Assembly: GCA_910586125.1 (NCBI GenBank)
Contig: CAJUHP010000005.1
Span: 55,892 to 119,891 of the forward strand
Source of the DNA: an uncultured Lachnospiraceae bacterium
Lineage (GTDB): Bacteria; Bacillota; Clostridia; Lachnospirales; Lachnospiraceae
DNA: 64,000 bases
Direction of reading: 5' to 3'
Every line of letters starts with the position of its first letter. The first letter of the stretch is position 1. This document shows positions 36,567-44,133 of the stretch, in pieces. Both the position numbers and the translations under genes were made by a program. Below the pieces are notes generated by a model, which searched no databases, was not told the DNA's origin, and worked only from the letters and a program-made list of their open reading frames with translations.

Positions 36567-37963
36567 TGCAATTCCCCCAGAATATTCAGGATAACCAGCA
36601 AATTTGCCGCACTGTATCCGCCGATCCAGATTCCGCACATGGATTCCTCCCACCAGATCCGCCGGCTGCGTATGGCGAGCAGCGCCAGCGGAACCACCGG
36701 AAGAAAATATCTTCCCTGCACGCCCTCCACCACGGCGGAGTCCAGCGGCGTCCAGGACAGCAGCATGACAAGCAGAGCCGCCGTGACCGTAAATAGACAT
36801 AGAAGAAGACTCACCGCCCGGTGAGCGAAAAGCATGGAACGAGAAAAGATCTGCGCATGCTCTCCCGGTCTCTTCTCTTCCTCCCCCTTCTCAGGCTGCA
36901 CGGCCAAAAAAGTCCAAAACAGAAAAAAAACAATCAGAACCTCATCCGTCTCATACTGCATCCAGCCGAGCAGGCCGCCGGTCATGGAATGGATATAGAA
37001 AGGAAAGCGGCGTACCATCGTGTTTACAATCACAAAAAGTCCGTCAAGCGGGTGCGCCAGCACATACGAAATGCTGTAGCCCTGCACGCCCCCGGCCCAC
37101 TCCACCGCCTCCTCTGTCCCGCCAAAATACACCAGTATTTTATCCAGGTTGATCCACACGACTCCGGCCGCCATGCAAAACGCCACCGCCGCGGCGGCCA
37201 GCCCATAGCTCTTCCCGCTCCCAAACTTTTTTCTGGGAATCAAAAAGCAAAGGCCGGCCAAAGGAATATAAATCATTTTACAGGGCGCCAGAAATCCCAA
37301 AAGCAGTCCCAGAATCATGATCTCCCTTTTTTTTACCGCCTCCGCTTCATAGGCCAGATGCAGCACATAGGCAGTAAACAGCATGGCAAGACCGATTGCC
37401 ATCGCATCGTAGGACAGGGAAGATACCAGCTCCAGCGTCATCGGAAACAGACACACGCCCAAAAAAGCCATCCGGCCAAACGGGGCGAGCCGCACGGCCA
37501 GAGCGGCGCACACGGCAAAAAAGAGCAGATTAAACAGCCGCCCCAGATAGATGACAGCAATCTGCCCCAGGCCAAACAGCCGTCCTGCCGTGATCCCCAG
37601 CGCCTGCGGCAGATAGGCATGCCTGGAAACATCCATGGGCCGGTGCCCGTAGCCGATTCGCTCCTCACTGTGATCCCGCTCAAAAAATCTGCCGAAAACC
37701 TGTTCGTATGATTCATCATCCAGGGTATAGGAGAGCAGAACGGCGTCCTCCTCCCGAACCAAAACCAACCCTTCTTCATTGACTGCTTCCTGCCCCAAAA
37801 TCTGATTGGACAGTTGATAGGCCGTGGCAAAATGCGCGCTCTCATCCGGAGCCGAAAAGGGAATGAACACCAGAGAGTATATTATTCCCCAGAACAGAAT
37901 GCACACAAAAGCGACGGTCTCCCACTTTCCTATGCGTATTTTATGCTGCTTTCCGCCCGGCAT
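36563..37963 (-). CDS. DUF2142 membrane protein, GT-C-like
   Basis: 466 residues, about 11 helices. 'FIPFSAPDESAHFATAYQLS' (acidic first loop), 'LSYDAMAIGLAMLFTAYVL', 'LLGFLAPCKMIYIPLAGLC' and 'GVQGRYFLPVVPLALLAI' are DUF2142 blocks shared with the next gene. It lacks the soluble insert of its neighbour. The pair may act on the same acceptor with different sugars or form a complex. The ATG at 37963 follows AGGAGG at five bases and is preferred over a GTG at 37990. Confidence 0.78.
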   Translation of the reverse strand: MPGGKQHKIRIGKWETVAFVCILFWGIIYSLVFIPFSAPDESAHFATAYQLSNQILGQEAVNEEGLVLVREEDAVLLSYTLDDESYEQVFGRFFERDHSEERIGYGHRPMDVSRHAYLPQALGITAGRLFGLGQIAVIYLGRLFNLLFFAVCAALAVRLAPFGRMAFLGVCLFPMTLELVSSLSYDAMAIGLAMLFTAYVLHLAYEAEAVKKREIMILGLLLGFLAPCKMIYIPLAGLCFLIPRKKFGSGKSYGLAAAAVAFCMAAGVVWINLDKILVYFGGTEEAVEWAGGVQGYSISYVLAHPLDGLFVIVNTMVRRFPFYIHSMTGGLLGWMQYETDEVLIVFFLFWTFLAVQPEKGEEEKRPGEHAQIFSRSMLFAHRAVSLLLCLFTVTAALLVMLLSWTPLDSAVVEGVQGRYFLPVVPLALLAIRSRRIWWEESMCGIWIGGYSAANLLVILNILGELQ

Positions 37964-38021
37964 AACGCCCTCCTCTCTGTTTCCTGACACTGCATGATGC
38001 TGTCATCTCCCCGCTTTCTGC

Positions 38022-38819
38022 TCAGTCATAGGCAGCGTACGATTTTTTGTATGCTTTCATAATCAGATCCACCATCCAGCCAGGCCAAAAATGCGCAAAC
38101 ATTTCCCGGTCTTCGTTTTCTTTTTTATGGTTCAGGATAAACTGTTTGCTGGTGGCCCCGTCGTGAATCCGGTAACAGCCGAGAGGCCGTCTCACATACA
38201 CAAACCGCCCCGGCCCTTCGGCAATCTTCAGATTCATCTCCCAGTCGAGCGCATATTTCAGGGAGGACTGGAAAATGGATTTGCCTGTTATATTCCGGTT
38301 GTATGTGATCATGGGGCAAGAAATACCGTTTCCCAGGCAGAGACAGCTTTTTTTCAGCCATGCGCGATCCGCCAGCGCGGTGAAGGAAACCGGCAGGCAT
38401 AAAAGACGTTTTACCATACAGCTTCGCTCTCTCTTTATGCGGACCTCGCCCTTGATTGCTTCATAGCTGCAGAAGAAAATGGACAGATCCGGATAGCGCC
38501 GTATCTTTTCAAAAAGGACTTGGGTATATTGCGGCGCGTATATGTCATCCTGGTGGGCGATCGTCACAAACTGCGTCTGCGCCTGATCGTAAGCAAAATT
38601 CCAGTCCTCCTGAATATCGCTTTCCCCCTCTCTCTCATATACGGGCAGACCGTACTTTTCGGCTAGTTTGTTGATATAAGGACTGGGCGTGGAAGTACAG
38701 ACAATGATATTCGTGGGCTCATTCTGCCCGGTCAGAGAGCGCAGGCATTCTTCCAGAAAGGGCGAATCCTGATACGCGCAGACGGCAAAAGTATGATTTG
38801 TGTTATACAACTTCCTCAT
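38022..38819 (-). CDS. Glycosyltransferase family 2
   Basis: 265 residues. 'FAVCAYQDSPFLEECLRSL' and 'NIIVCTSTPSPYINKLAEKY' form the nucleotide-binding part and 'IAHQDDIYAPQY' the metal site. A Trp in 'YALDWEMNLKIAE' and 'YRIHDGATSKQF' are typical of this GT2 subgroup. The ATG at 38819 is preceded by AGAGG and lies 17 bp inside the upstream gene. An in-frame ATG six codons earlier cannot be excluded. The donor is unknown. Confidence 0.82.
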   Translation of the reverse strand: MRKLYNTNHTFAVCAYQDSPFLEECLRSLTGQNEPTNIIVCTSTPSPYINKLAEKYGLPVYEREGESDIQEDWNFAYDQAQTQFVTIAHQDDIYAPQYTQVLFEKIRRYPDLSIFFCSYEAIKGEVRIKRERSCMVKRLLCLPVSFTALADRAWLKKSCLCLGNGISCPMITYNRNITGKSIFQSSLKYALDWEMNLKIAEGPGRFVYVRRPLGCYRIHDGATSKQFILNHKKENEDREMFAHFWPGWMVDLIMKAYKKSYAAYD

Positions 38820-39846
38820 GGTCCCAGTACCTCTCATTCATGGTCAGCCTGCGCACCGCAAAGCGCGGCAGGCATGCATAATGTTTTCCCAGCCAGTATC
38901 CTATATATTTGCAGCCGGACTGCCAGACCAGCTCCCCGAGCGTCAGGAAACGCCCTTTTCTGCACAGCGAAGCGGCCGCTGTCTTGACCATCCGAATTCC
39001 CTCGCTCTCCGAGGACACTTTTGCAAAAATTTCCGGATGCTGCGCCTGGGAAACGCCGATATCAAAATTGCGGCGCATCTGCTGCCATCCGCTGTAATTG
39101 TGCGAGTGATGTACTTTGGCATCCTTTTCATAGACTACGGAATAACCGGCTTGAATCAGCGACGCCGCAAATATCATATCTTCATTCAAGATGAGCGGAC
39201 CGGAAAAACCGCCCATCTTCTCATAGATCTCTCTCCTGTAAGCCGCACAGACATTGGAACAAAAATAAGTTTTGATCCCCAGTTTCGGCAGATCCTTCTT
39301 ACCTTTTATCCGGCCCTGCGGCGGATAGTTAAAGCGGCGGCTTAAGCGTTCCAGCTCCCCGCAGTCCGGGAAAGGAACCTGTCTGGCATACGCCGCCGCC
39401 GGCTCTCCCCGATCGCTCCTCGCAGACAGCGCGCGCACCAACGTCGTCATCAGATCTCTTCTGGCCGGAACCGCGTCCTCTGTCATAAACACTAAGATAT
39501 CTGCCGTACTCTGCGAGGCCGCCAGATGCCTTGTCTTCGCATGATCGAATTCTGACGGTTCAATCCGCCGGAATTCGATCACCGGCAGCGTCGCCGGTTT
39601 TTGTCTTCTGTAAAGGAGCGCCGCCCTTTCCCGCTCCTCTTCGCCGGACTGGACCTCCTTTCGGATTCGCTGAAACGCCTCCGGCGTTCCTGTCACCAAC
39701 AGCGTGATTTTCTGCGGGGGCAGCGTCTGGCAGTACAGGCGTTTTAAAAGTTTCTGAAAACGGCTTCCCGGCCGGTAAACCGGAATAATCACTTCCAGAA
39801 CCGCTTTTCTTTTTCGTTCTCCGTAAACTGGTAAGGATTGGCTCAT
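38803..39846 (-). CDS. Glycosyltransferase family 2, rhamnosyltransferase-like
   Basis: 347 residues. 'LEVIIPVYRPGSRFQKLLKRL' opens the domain. 'SEFDHAKTRHLAASQSTADI' and 'VFMTEDAVP' are the blocks seen in polysaccharide rhamnosyltransferases. Later 'CSNVCAAYRREIYEKMGGF' and 'KVHHSHNYSG' continue that match. With rfbC in the adjacent operon, L-rhamnose transfer is a reasonable guess. The ATG abuts the TAG of the upstream GtrB-like gene. Confidence 0.82.
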   Translation of the reverse strand: MSQSLPVYGERKRKAVLEVIIPVYRPGSRFQKLLKRLYCQTLPPQKITLLVTGTPEAFQRIRKEVQSGEEERERAALLYRRQKPATLPVIEFRRIEPSEFDHAKTRHLAASQSTADILVFMTEDAVPARRDLMTTLVRALSARSDRGEPAAAYARQVPFPDCGELERLSRRFNYPPQGRIKGKKDLPKLGIKTYFCSNVCAAYRREIYEKMGGFSGPLILNEDMIFAASLIQAGYSVVYEKDAKVHHSHNYSGWQQMRRNFDIGVSQAQHPEIFAKVSSESEGIRMVKTAAASLCRKGRFLTLGELVWQSGCKYIGYWLGKHYACLPRFAVRRLTMNERYWDHEEVV

Positions 39847-40788
39847 CTATTTTTCCTCATTTCCCAGATTGGTCTGCCGCACAATAAAAACCGGGCGATC
39901 CTTGGCCTCCAGATAGATATGGGCGATATATTCCCCCAGTATCCCCACCGACAGCTCGATGATCCCTCCCAAAAACAGAACGGCGCAGAGCGTCGTCACA
40001 TACCCCGGCACCGCGATGCCAAAAAGAAGCGTCTGAACGAGCGTAACCATGATATACAGACAGGCAAACCCGAAAATCAAAAATCCCATGCCTGCCACAA
40101 AACGAAGCGGCGAGATGGAAAAAGAAGTGATCCCGTTCAGGGCATATTTAAACAGCTTCCAGAAACTCCACTTTGTAGTTCCCATGGTACGTTCCACATT
40201 CTCATAGGGCAGCCATTTTGTCTCAAATCCAACCCAGGCAAAGATGCCTTTGGAAAACCGCTCCACCTCCGCCATGGATAAAATCGCTTCCACCATCCCT
40301 CTGGACATAATGCGGTAATCCACGGCGTTCTGGGGCATCTGCACATCGGTCATCTGGTTGCTCAGTTTGTAATACATCCTTGAGAACCAGCTTCGGATAC
40401 GGGATTCGCCTTCCCGGCTGACGCGCCTGGCCGCACAGCAATCATACCCCTCCGCCACTCCCGCCAGCATATCCGGAATCATAGCCGGAGGATGCTGGAG
40501 ATCCGCGTCCATCACAATCACATAATCGCCCACGGAATACCGCAGCCCGGCATACATGGCCGCCTCTTTTCCAAAATTGCGTGAAAAAGACACATATTTG
40601 ACCTCGTCATGCTCCCTGGCCAGTCTTTTCATAATGACCGCTGTCTGGTCGCTGCTCCCGTCGTCCACAAATATAAAACGAAACAGATAGGAATCAAGAG
40701 AATCCAGCACCCGGCTGGTTTCCCGGTAAAACGTCTCCAAAACCTCTTCTTCATTATAACAGGGAACAACGATATCAATCGTTTTCAT
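39847..40788 (-). CDS. GtrB-like polyprenyl-phosphate glycosyltransferase
   Basis: 313 residues. A GT2 domain of dolichol-phosphate-mannose-synthase type ('IVVPCYNEEEVLETFYRE', 'FVDDGSSDQTAVIMK', 'MDADLQHPPAMIPDM') is followed by two C-terminal helices ('GFLIFGFACLYIMVTLVQTL', 'TLCAVLFLGGIIELSVGIL') and the family end 'YIAHIYLEAKDRPVFIV'. It makes polyprenyl-phosphate-linked glucose or a similar sugar, the donor for GT-C enzymes. Several of those are encoded on both sides. The ATG at 40788 follows AAGGAG; it overlaps the flippase gene end by 14 bp. Confidence 0.9.
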   Translation of the reverse strand: MKTIDIVVPCYNEEEVLETFYRETSRVLDSLDSYLFRFIFVDDGSSDQTAVIMKRLAREHDEVKYVSFSRNFGKEAAMYAGLRYSVGDYVIVMDADLQHPPAMIPDMLAGVAEGYDCCAARRVSREGESRIRSWFSRMYYKLSNQMTDVQMPQNAVDYRIMSRGMVEAILSMAEVERFSKGIFAWVGFETKWLPYENVERTMGTTKWSFWKLFKYALNGITSFSISPLRFVAGMGFLIFGFACLYIMVTLVQTLLFGIAVPGYVTTLCAVLFLGGIIELSVGILGEYIAHIYLEAKDRPVFIVRQTNLGNEEK

Positions 40789-42079
40789 AGCCTGCCGCTC
40801 CTTCCCTCTTTCTTCTTCTGTAGGCAATCCATGCCATCCCCCCAAAGACAGCCGTCTCAAACGCCATCACACCGCAGTAAGAAACCGCCGCTCCCATCAG
40901 TCCAAACCGCTGTACAGCCGCCGCACTTACCGCCAAAGTCGCCGCCGTCACGATCCCGTATCCTATCAGAATCTCCCGCTGCCGGCGCATCACCGTCATG
41001 ACATAGTACAGAACGATCCCGGCGGCGTTAAAACCGCCCCCCAATATCAGTATTTCCAGTTCTGCCAGGTATCCATTCAGATGAAAGCCGTATACCGCCG
41101 ACAAAACCGGCAGCCCAATCATGGCGCCGCCCGCTAAAGCCGCTCCCGTAATCAGCAGAACACCGCCCAAAAGCTTCCCACTCAGGCCAGCAAATTCTTT
41201 CAGACGTCCCTGCGCATAGTGGGACGCCAGCGTGGTCAATACCGGTTTAAAGAGAAAACCGCTCGCCAGGTTGATCACCGAGGTAGGCATAAACAGACAG
41301 GCGTAAGCATACCGAACATCCGCCAAGGCCGCCTCGCTTCCCCGGTATACTTCATCCACCGCATAGACCGACGCATTAAAAATATACAGACATAAAACAG
41401 AACCTACAAACAAAAGCGCCGTGCTTCCCACCAGACGCTTCAGCCGTTTTCTGTCAAAAGAAAAACGCGGCCTGGCAAACGCGCCGATCAGCAGCACGTT
41501 GAACAGAAGCACCCCCGCCGCCGCGGCCAGCACCATCAGACATACAGAAAATACGACATCCTTCGTCACCAGGACGGCCGCGGCATAGACAGCCACTGAG
41601 AGCACGGTACGGAAAGCCACGGATTTTCCGGCCAAATCCATGCGCCCGTTTTTCTGAAATTCCCCTTCAAACACATCCGCCGCCCCGTCCATCAGCTTAT
41701 ATAGACATAAAAGGAAAAACAGCAAAAAGCGCGTTCCCTCCTCGCCGGTCAGCCAGGGAAATAAAAAACCGCTGACGGCCATCAAGGCGCAGGTGAGAAT
41801 CCGGAGACTGAAGTAGTCCTGAAATTGGTACTCTCCCTTTACATCCGTAACCTGAAAAGGACGGATTTCAAAATACCCGACGGTAAGTAAAATCTGTCCT
41901 GTTTTCAACGCTATGTTAAAATCGGCTCCCGCGCCGGTGCCGGCCGCCTGCCTGGTCAGCCGCACCAGAAGGATCGTCGCCAGCGCGTAGAGCACACTTC
42001 CGATCATATTCCACAAAAAATTGTCTCTGGTGTAATCGGTCTTATTTCCCGTCACCAGCCGTCTCCATCTGTTTACCAT
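40775..42079 (-). CDS. Wzx-like polysaccharide flippase (MOP superfamily)
   Basis: About 434 residues with 12 or more hydrophobic helices. 'TDYTRDNFLWNMIGSVLYAL' at the N-terminus and the distribution of short charged loops fit O-antigen/teichuronic lipid flippases, which move undecaprenyl-pyrophosphate-linked repeats to the outer face. The start is uncertain. The ATG at 42079 is listed, but a GTG at 42055 has the better GGAGA site and both lie inside the end of licD. A TTG at 42088 has no site. The window thus has both a Wzx-like and an ABC-type export route. Confidence 0.75.
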   Translation of the reverse strand: MVNRWRRLVTGNKTDYTRDNFLWNMIGSVLYALATILLVRLTRQAAGTGAGADFNIALKTGQILLTVGYFEIRPFQVTDVKGEYQFQDYFSLRILTCALMAVSGFLFPWLTGEEGTRFLLFFLLCLYKLMDGAADVFEGEFQKNGRMDLAGKSVAFRTVLSVAVYAAAVLVTKDVVFSVCLMVLAAAAGVLLFNVLLIGAFARPRFSFDRKRLKRLVGSTALLFVGSVLCLYIFNASVYAVDEVYRGSEAALADVRYAYACLFMPTSVINLASGFLFKPVLTTLASHYAQGRLKEFAGLSGKLLGGVLLITGAALAGGAMIGLPVLSAVYGFHLNGYLAELEILILGGGFNAAGIVLYYVMTVMRRQREILIGYGIVTAATLAVSAAAVQRFGLMGAAVSYCGVMAFETAVFGGMAWIAYRRRKREGAAGYEND

Positions 42080-42923
42080 ATCGTCCAAAATCCAGTTCGT
42101 AAGGGAAATGGTTTCTCCTTTTTTCCACCGGCGGCAGCGTCATAAAATCCGGATACATCTGCGCCAGCATTTTCTCAACGCACTTCGGGAAATTCACCTG
42201 AATATCCTCGAAATCCAGCTTCTGAATCGGATACAGATCCTCCCTTGCGATCGTGTTCCAGAAGCGGTTTGTATCACACAGATAACTGATTCGTCTGGTC
42301 TCTGTGTCGTTATATCTGGTCATGGCCGCTTTGCACTTGGCATATATTTTCCGCCTCGAAAATCCGAATAGCCCCAGGAAAAAATTGACTGTTACACAGG
42401 CCGCTGTCACGAGAGACGCTTTCCAGCCCTTAAAACGGAGCATCGGTCTGGGCAGACAGCGAAGAATCAGGATCTTGCTCCAGAACCAGGCCCAGAAAGC
42501 CTGCTTTTTGTACGCCTTTTCATCATCCGCCACGTTGTCAAACGGATAGATATCCAGAAAAATTCCCAGATCACAGGGGACGTCCTTTAACGGCATCTCC
42601 TTAAACTTTGTTCCCGCAAGCATCCACCGCGTTGTAGTCAGCGGATAATATTCGTCGATTTCCGCATTGATCAGCCGGTACTTATCCGGAAATTCCCTGT
42701 TGGCCGCTTTCAAAAATTTTTCAAAATCCGGTCTGGGCAGACACACGTCGATATCGTCGTCCCAGGGAATAAATCCCTTATGGCGCAGCGCCCCGATAGC
42801 TGTCCCGGCAAAGGAAAACCAGGTCAGATCATATTTCTCGCAGATCTGAATGAAATCCTTCAGAATTCCCAGTTCCAGTTCCTGCAGCTTTTTCAGCGTC
42901 TTTTCATCGTATTCCCGCGCCAT
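42042..42923 (-). CDS. LicD-family phosphotransferase
   Basis: 293 residues. 'SFAGTAIGALRHKGFIPWDD' continuing into 'DIDVCLPR' is the diagnostic LicD/nucleotidyltransferase-fold motif with the catalytic Asp cluster. LicD proteins move a phospho-alcohol, classically phosphocholine from CDP-choline, onto a glycan such as teichoic acid. The upstream neighbour but one is a cytidylyltransferase fused to a PLP enzyme, so the likely donor is a CDP-amino-alcohol made there. A central hydrophobic pair ('VTAACVTVNFFLGLFGFSRR') may dip into the membrane. AGAGAGGA precedes the ATG. Confidence 0.88.
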   Translation of the reverse strand: MAREYDEKTLKKLQELELGILKDFIQICEKYDLTWFSFAGTAIGALRHKGFIPWDDDIDVCLPRPDFEKFLKAANREFPDKYRLINAEIDEYYPLTTTRWMLAGTKFKEMPLKDVPCDLGIFLDIYPFDNVADDEKAYKKQAFWAWFWSKILILRCLPRPMLRFKGWKASLVTAACVTVNFFLGLFGFSRRKIYAKCKAAMTRYNDTETRRISYLCDTNRFWNTIAREDLYPIQKLDFEDIQVNFPKCVEKMLAQMYPDFMTLPPVEKRRNHFPYELDFGRYGKQMETAGDGK

Positions 42924-42926
42924 ATT

Positions 42927-44090
42927 TTATCCTCTCTCCTCCTCGTTTACGGAGGCCGGCTTATGCCGGATATTCAGTATCCCGATAAAGAAACCGCCGA
43001 ATATCATCTGCACCCCCACCGCCATCGCAGTCAGGGCCGGTATCGTCAGCCGCATCACCTGCTGCGGGTCCAGTGCGCCGAAGGAGGTCCGGCTCCACCA
43101 GAACACAGCGGCAACCGTCGCGGCAATCCCGATCATAAGCATGACGGCGCCGGCCAGAATCACCTGATCCCCGGTAAATTTATCGGCATGCCCGCCGTCC
43201 ACCGGAATAAAACCGGAGTTTTTCGCATAGGTCTTGGTAAACAGTGCAAATTGTATCGTGCTGGTTCCGATGATTGTAAAGGCCGATCCGTACAGCATCG
43301 TATGAATATCCAACGTCACGCTGCCCACGGACACCGGGCCGAACACCAGGCCCACCAGAAGGACAAGCCCCAGGATCATAAAGAAAATCCCCGGATACAG
43401 AAACAGCCAATTGGGGCTGTGCATCAGCAGAAACTTCAGATGGCGCCAGCCGTCCCGAAAACTGCGCAGATGAGGCGCATGGGAACGGCCGTCTTTTTTG
43501 AGCGTGGTGGGAACCTCTGTGATCTTCAGTCCGTAAAGCGTGGCTTTGACTACCATCTCACTGGCGTACTCCATCCCTGTGGTCATCAGGCCCAGCTTCT
43601 CGATGGATTCCCGCCGGTACCCCCGCAGCCCGCAGTGAAAATCGCCGATGCTGCTGGGATAGAACAATCTTCCGATAAAGGACAGCACCGGATTTCCCAG
43701 ATAGCGGTGAAGCGGCGGCATGGCCCCCGGCTCGATCCCGCCCCGAAAGCGGTTGCCCATAACCAGATCATACCCCTCCCGCAGTTTTTCCACAAAAGGG
43801 TCCAAATGCAGAAAATCATAACTGTCGTCGGCGTCGCCCATAATCACATACCGGCCCTTCGCCCCGTGACAGCCGCCAATCAGCGCGGCTCCGTAGCCTT
43901 TCTCTTCTACATCCACCACCCTCGCGCCGCACTGTCTGGCGATCTCCTGCGAGCCGTCGGTGCTGCCGTTGTCGGCAATCAGGATCTCTCCGTCTATTTT
44001 GCTTTTCTCCAGATATGTGCGGGCCTTCCCGATACAGGTCGCAAGCGTCTCCGCTTCATTCAGGCAAGGCATCAGTATTGTCAGTTCCAT
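42927..44090 (-). CDS. DPM1-like polyprenyl-phosphate glycosyltransferase with four-helix tail
   Basis: 387 residues. The GT2 domain has 'LTILMPCLNEAETLATCIGK', 'LIADNGSTDGSQEIA', 'VIMGDADDSYDF' and 'GDFHCGLRGYRRESIEKLG'. About four C-terminal helices follow. This architecture is common in enzymes loading a sugar on polyprenyl phosphate for use outside the membrane. It is the second such enzyme in the operon, so two lipid-linked donors may be made. It lies between the fusion enzyme and licD. The ribosome site is weak (GGGAT). Confidence 0.85.
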   Translation of the reverse strand: MELTILMPCLNEAETLATCIGKARTYLEKSKIDGEILIADNGSTDGSQEIARQCGARVVDVEEKGYGAALIGGCHGAKGRYVIMGDADDSYDFLHLDPFVEKLREGYDLVMGNRFRGGIEPGAMPPLHRYLGNPVLSFIGRLFYPSSIGDFHCGLRGYRRESIEKLGLMTTGMEYASEMVVKATLYGLKITEVPTTLKKDGRSHAPHLRSFRDGWRHLKFLLMHSPNWLFLYPGIFFMILGLVLLVGLVFGPVSVGSVTLDIHTMLYGSAFTIIGTSTIQFALFTKTYAKNSGFIPVDGGHADKFTGDQVILAGAVMLMIGIAATVAAVFWWSRTSFGALDPQQVMRLTIPALTAMAVGVQMIFGGFFIGILNIRHKPASVNEEERG

Positions 44091-44133
44091 CTCGTCAATC
44101 CCTGTTTTCTATTATTAGGAGCACTCTGCATTT

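Noticed and set aside
34599..36800. Longer form of the DUF2142 protein starting at 36800
   Set aside because: The added 78 residues are the out-of-frame overlap with the upstream DUF2142 gene; the ATGA overlap and GGGGGAA site support 36566.
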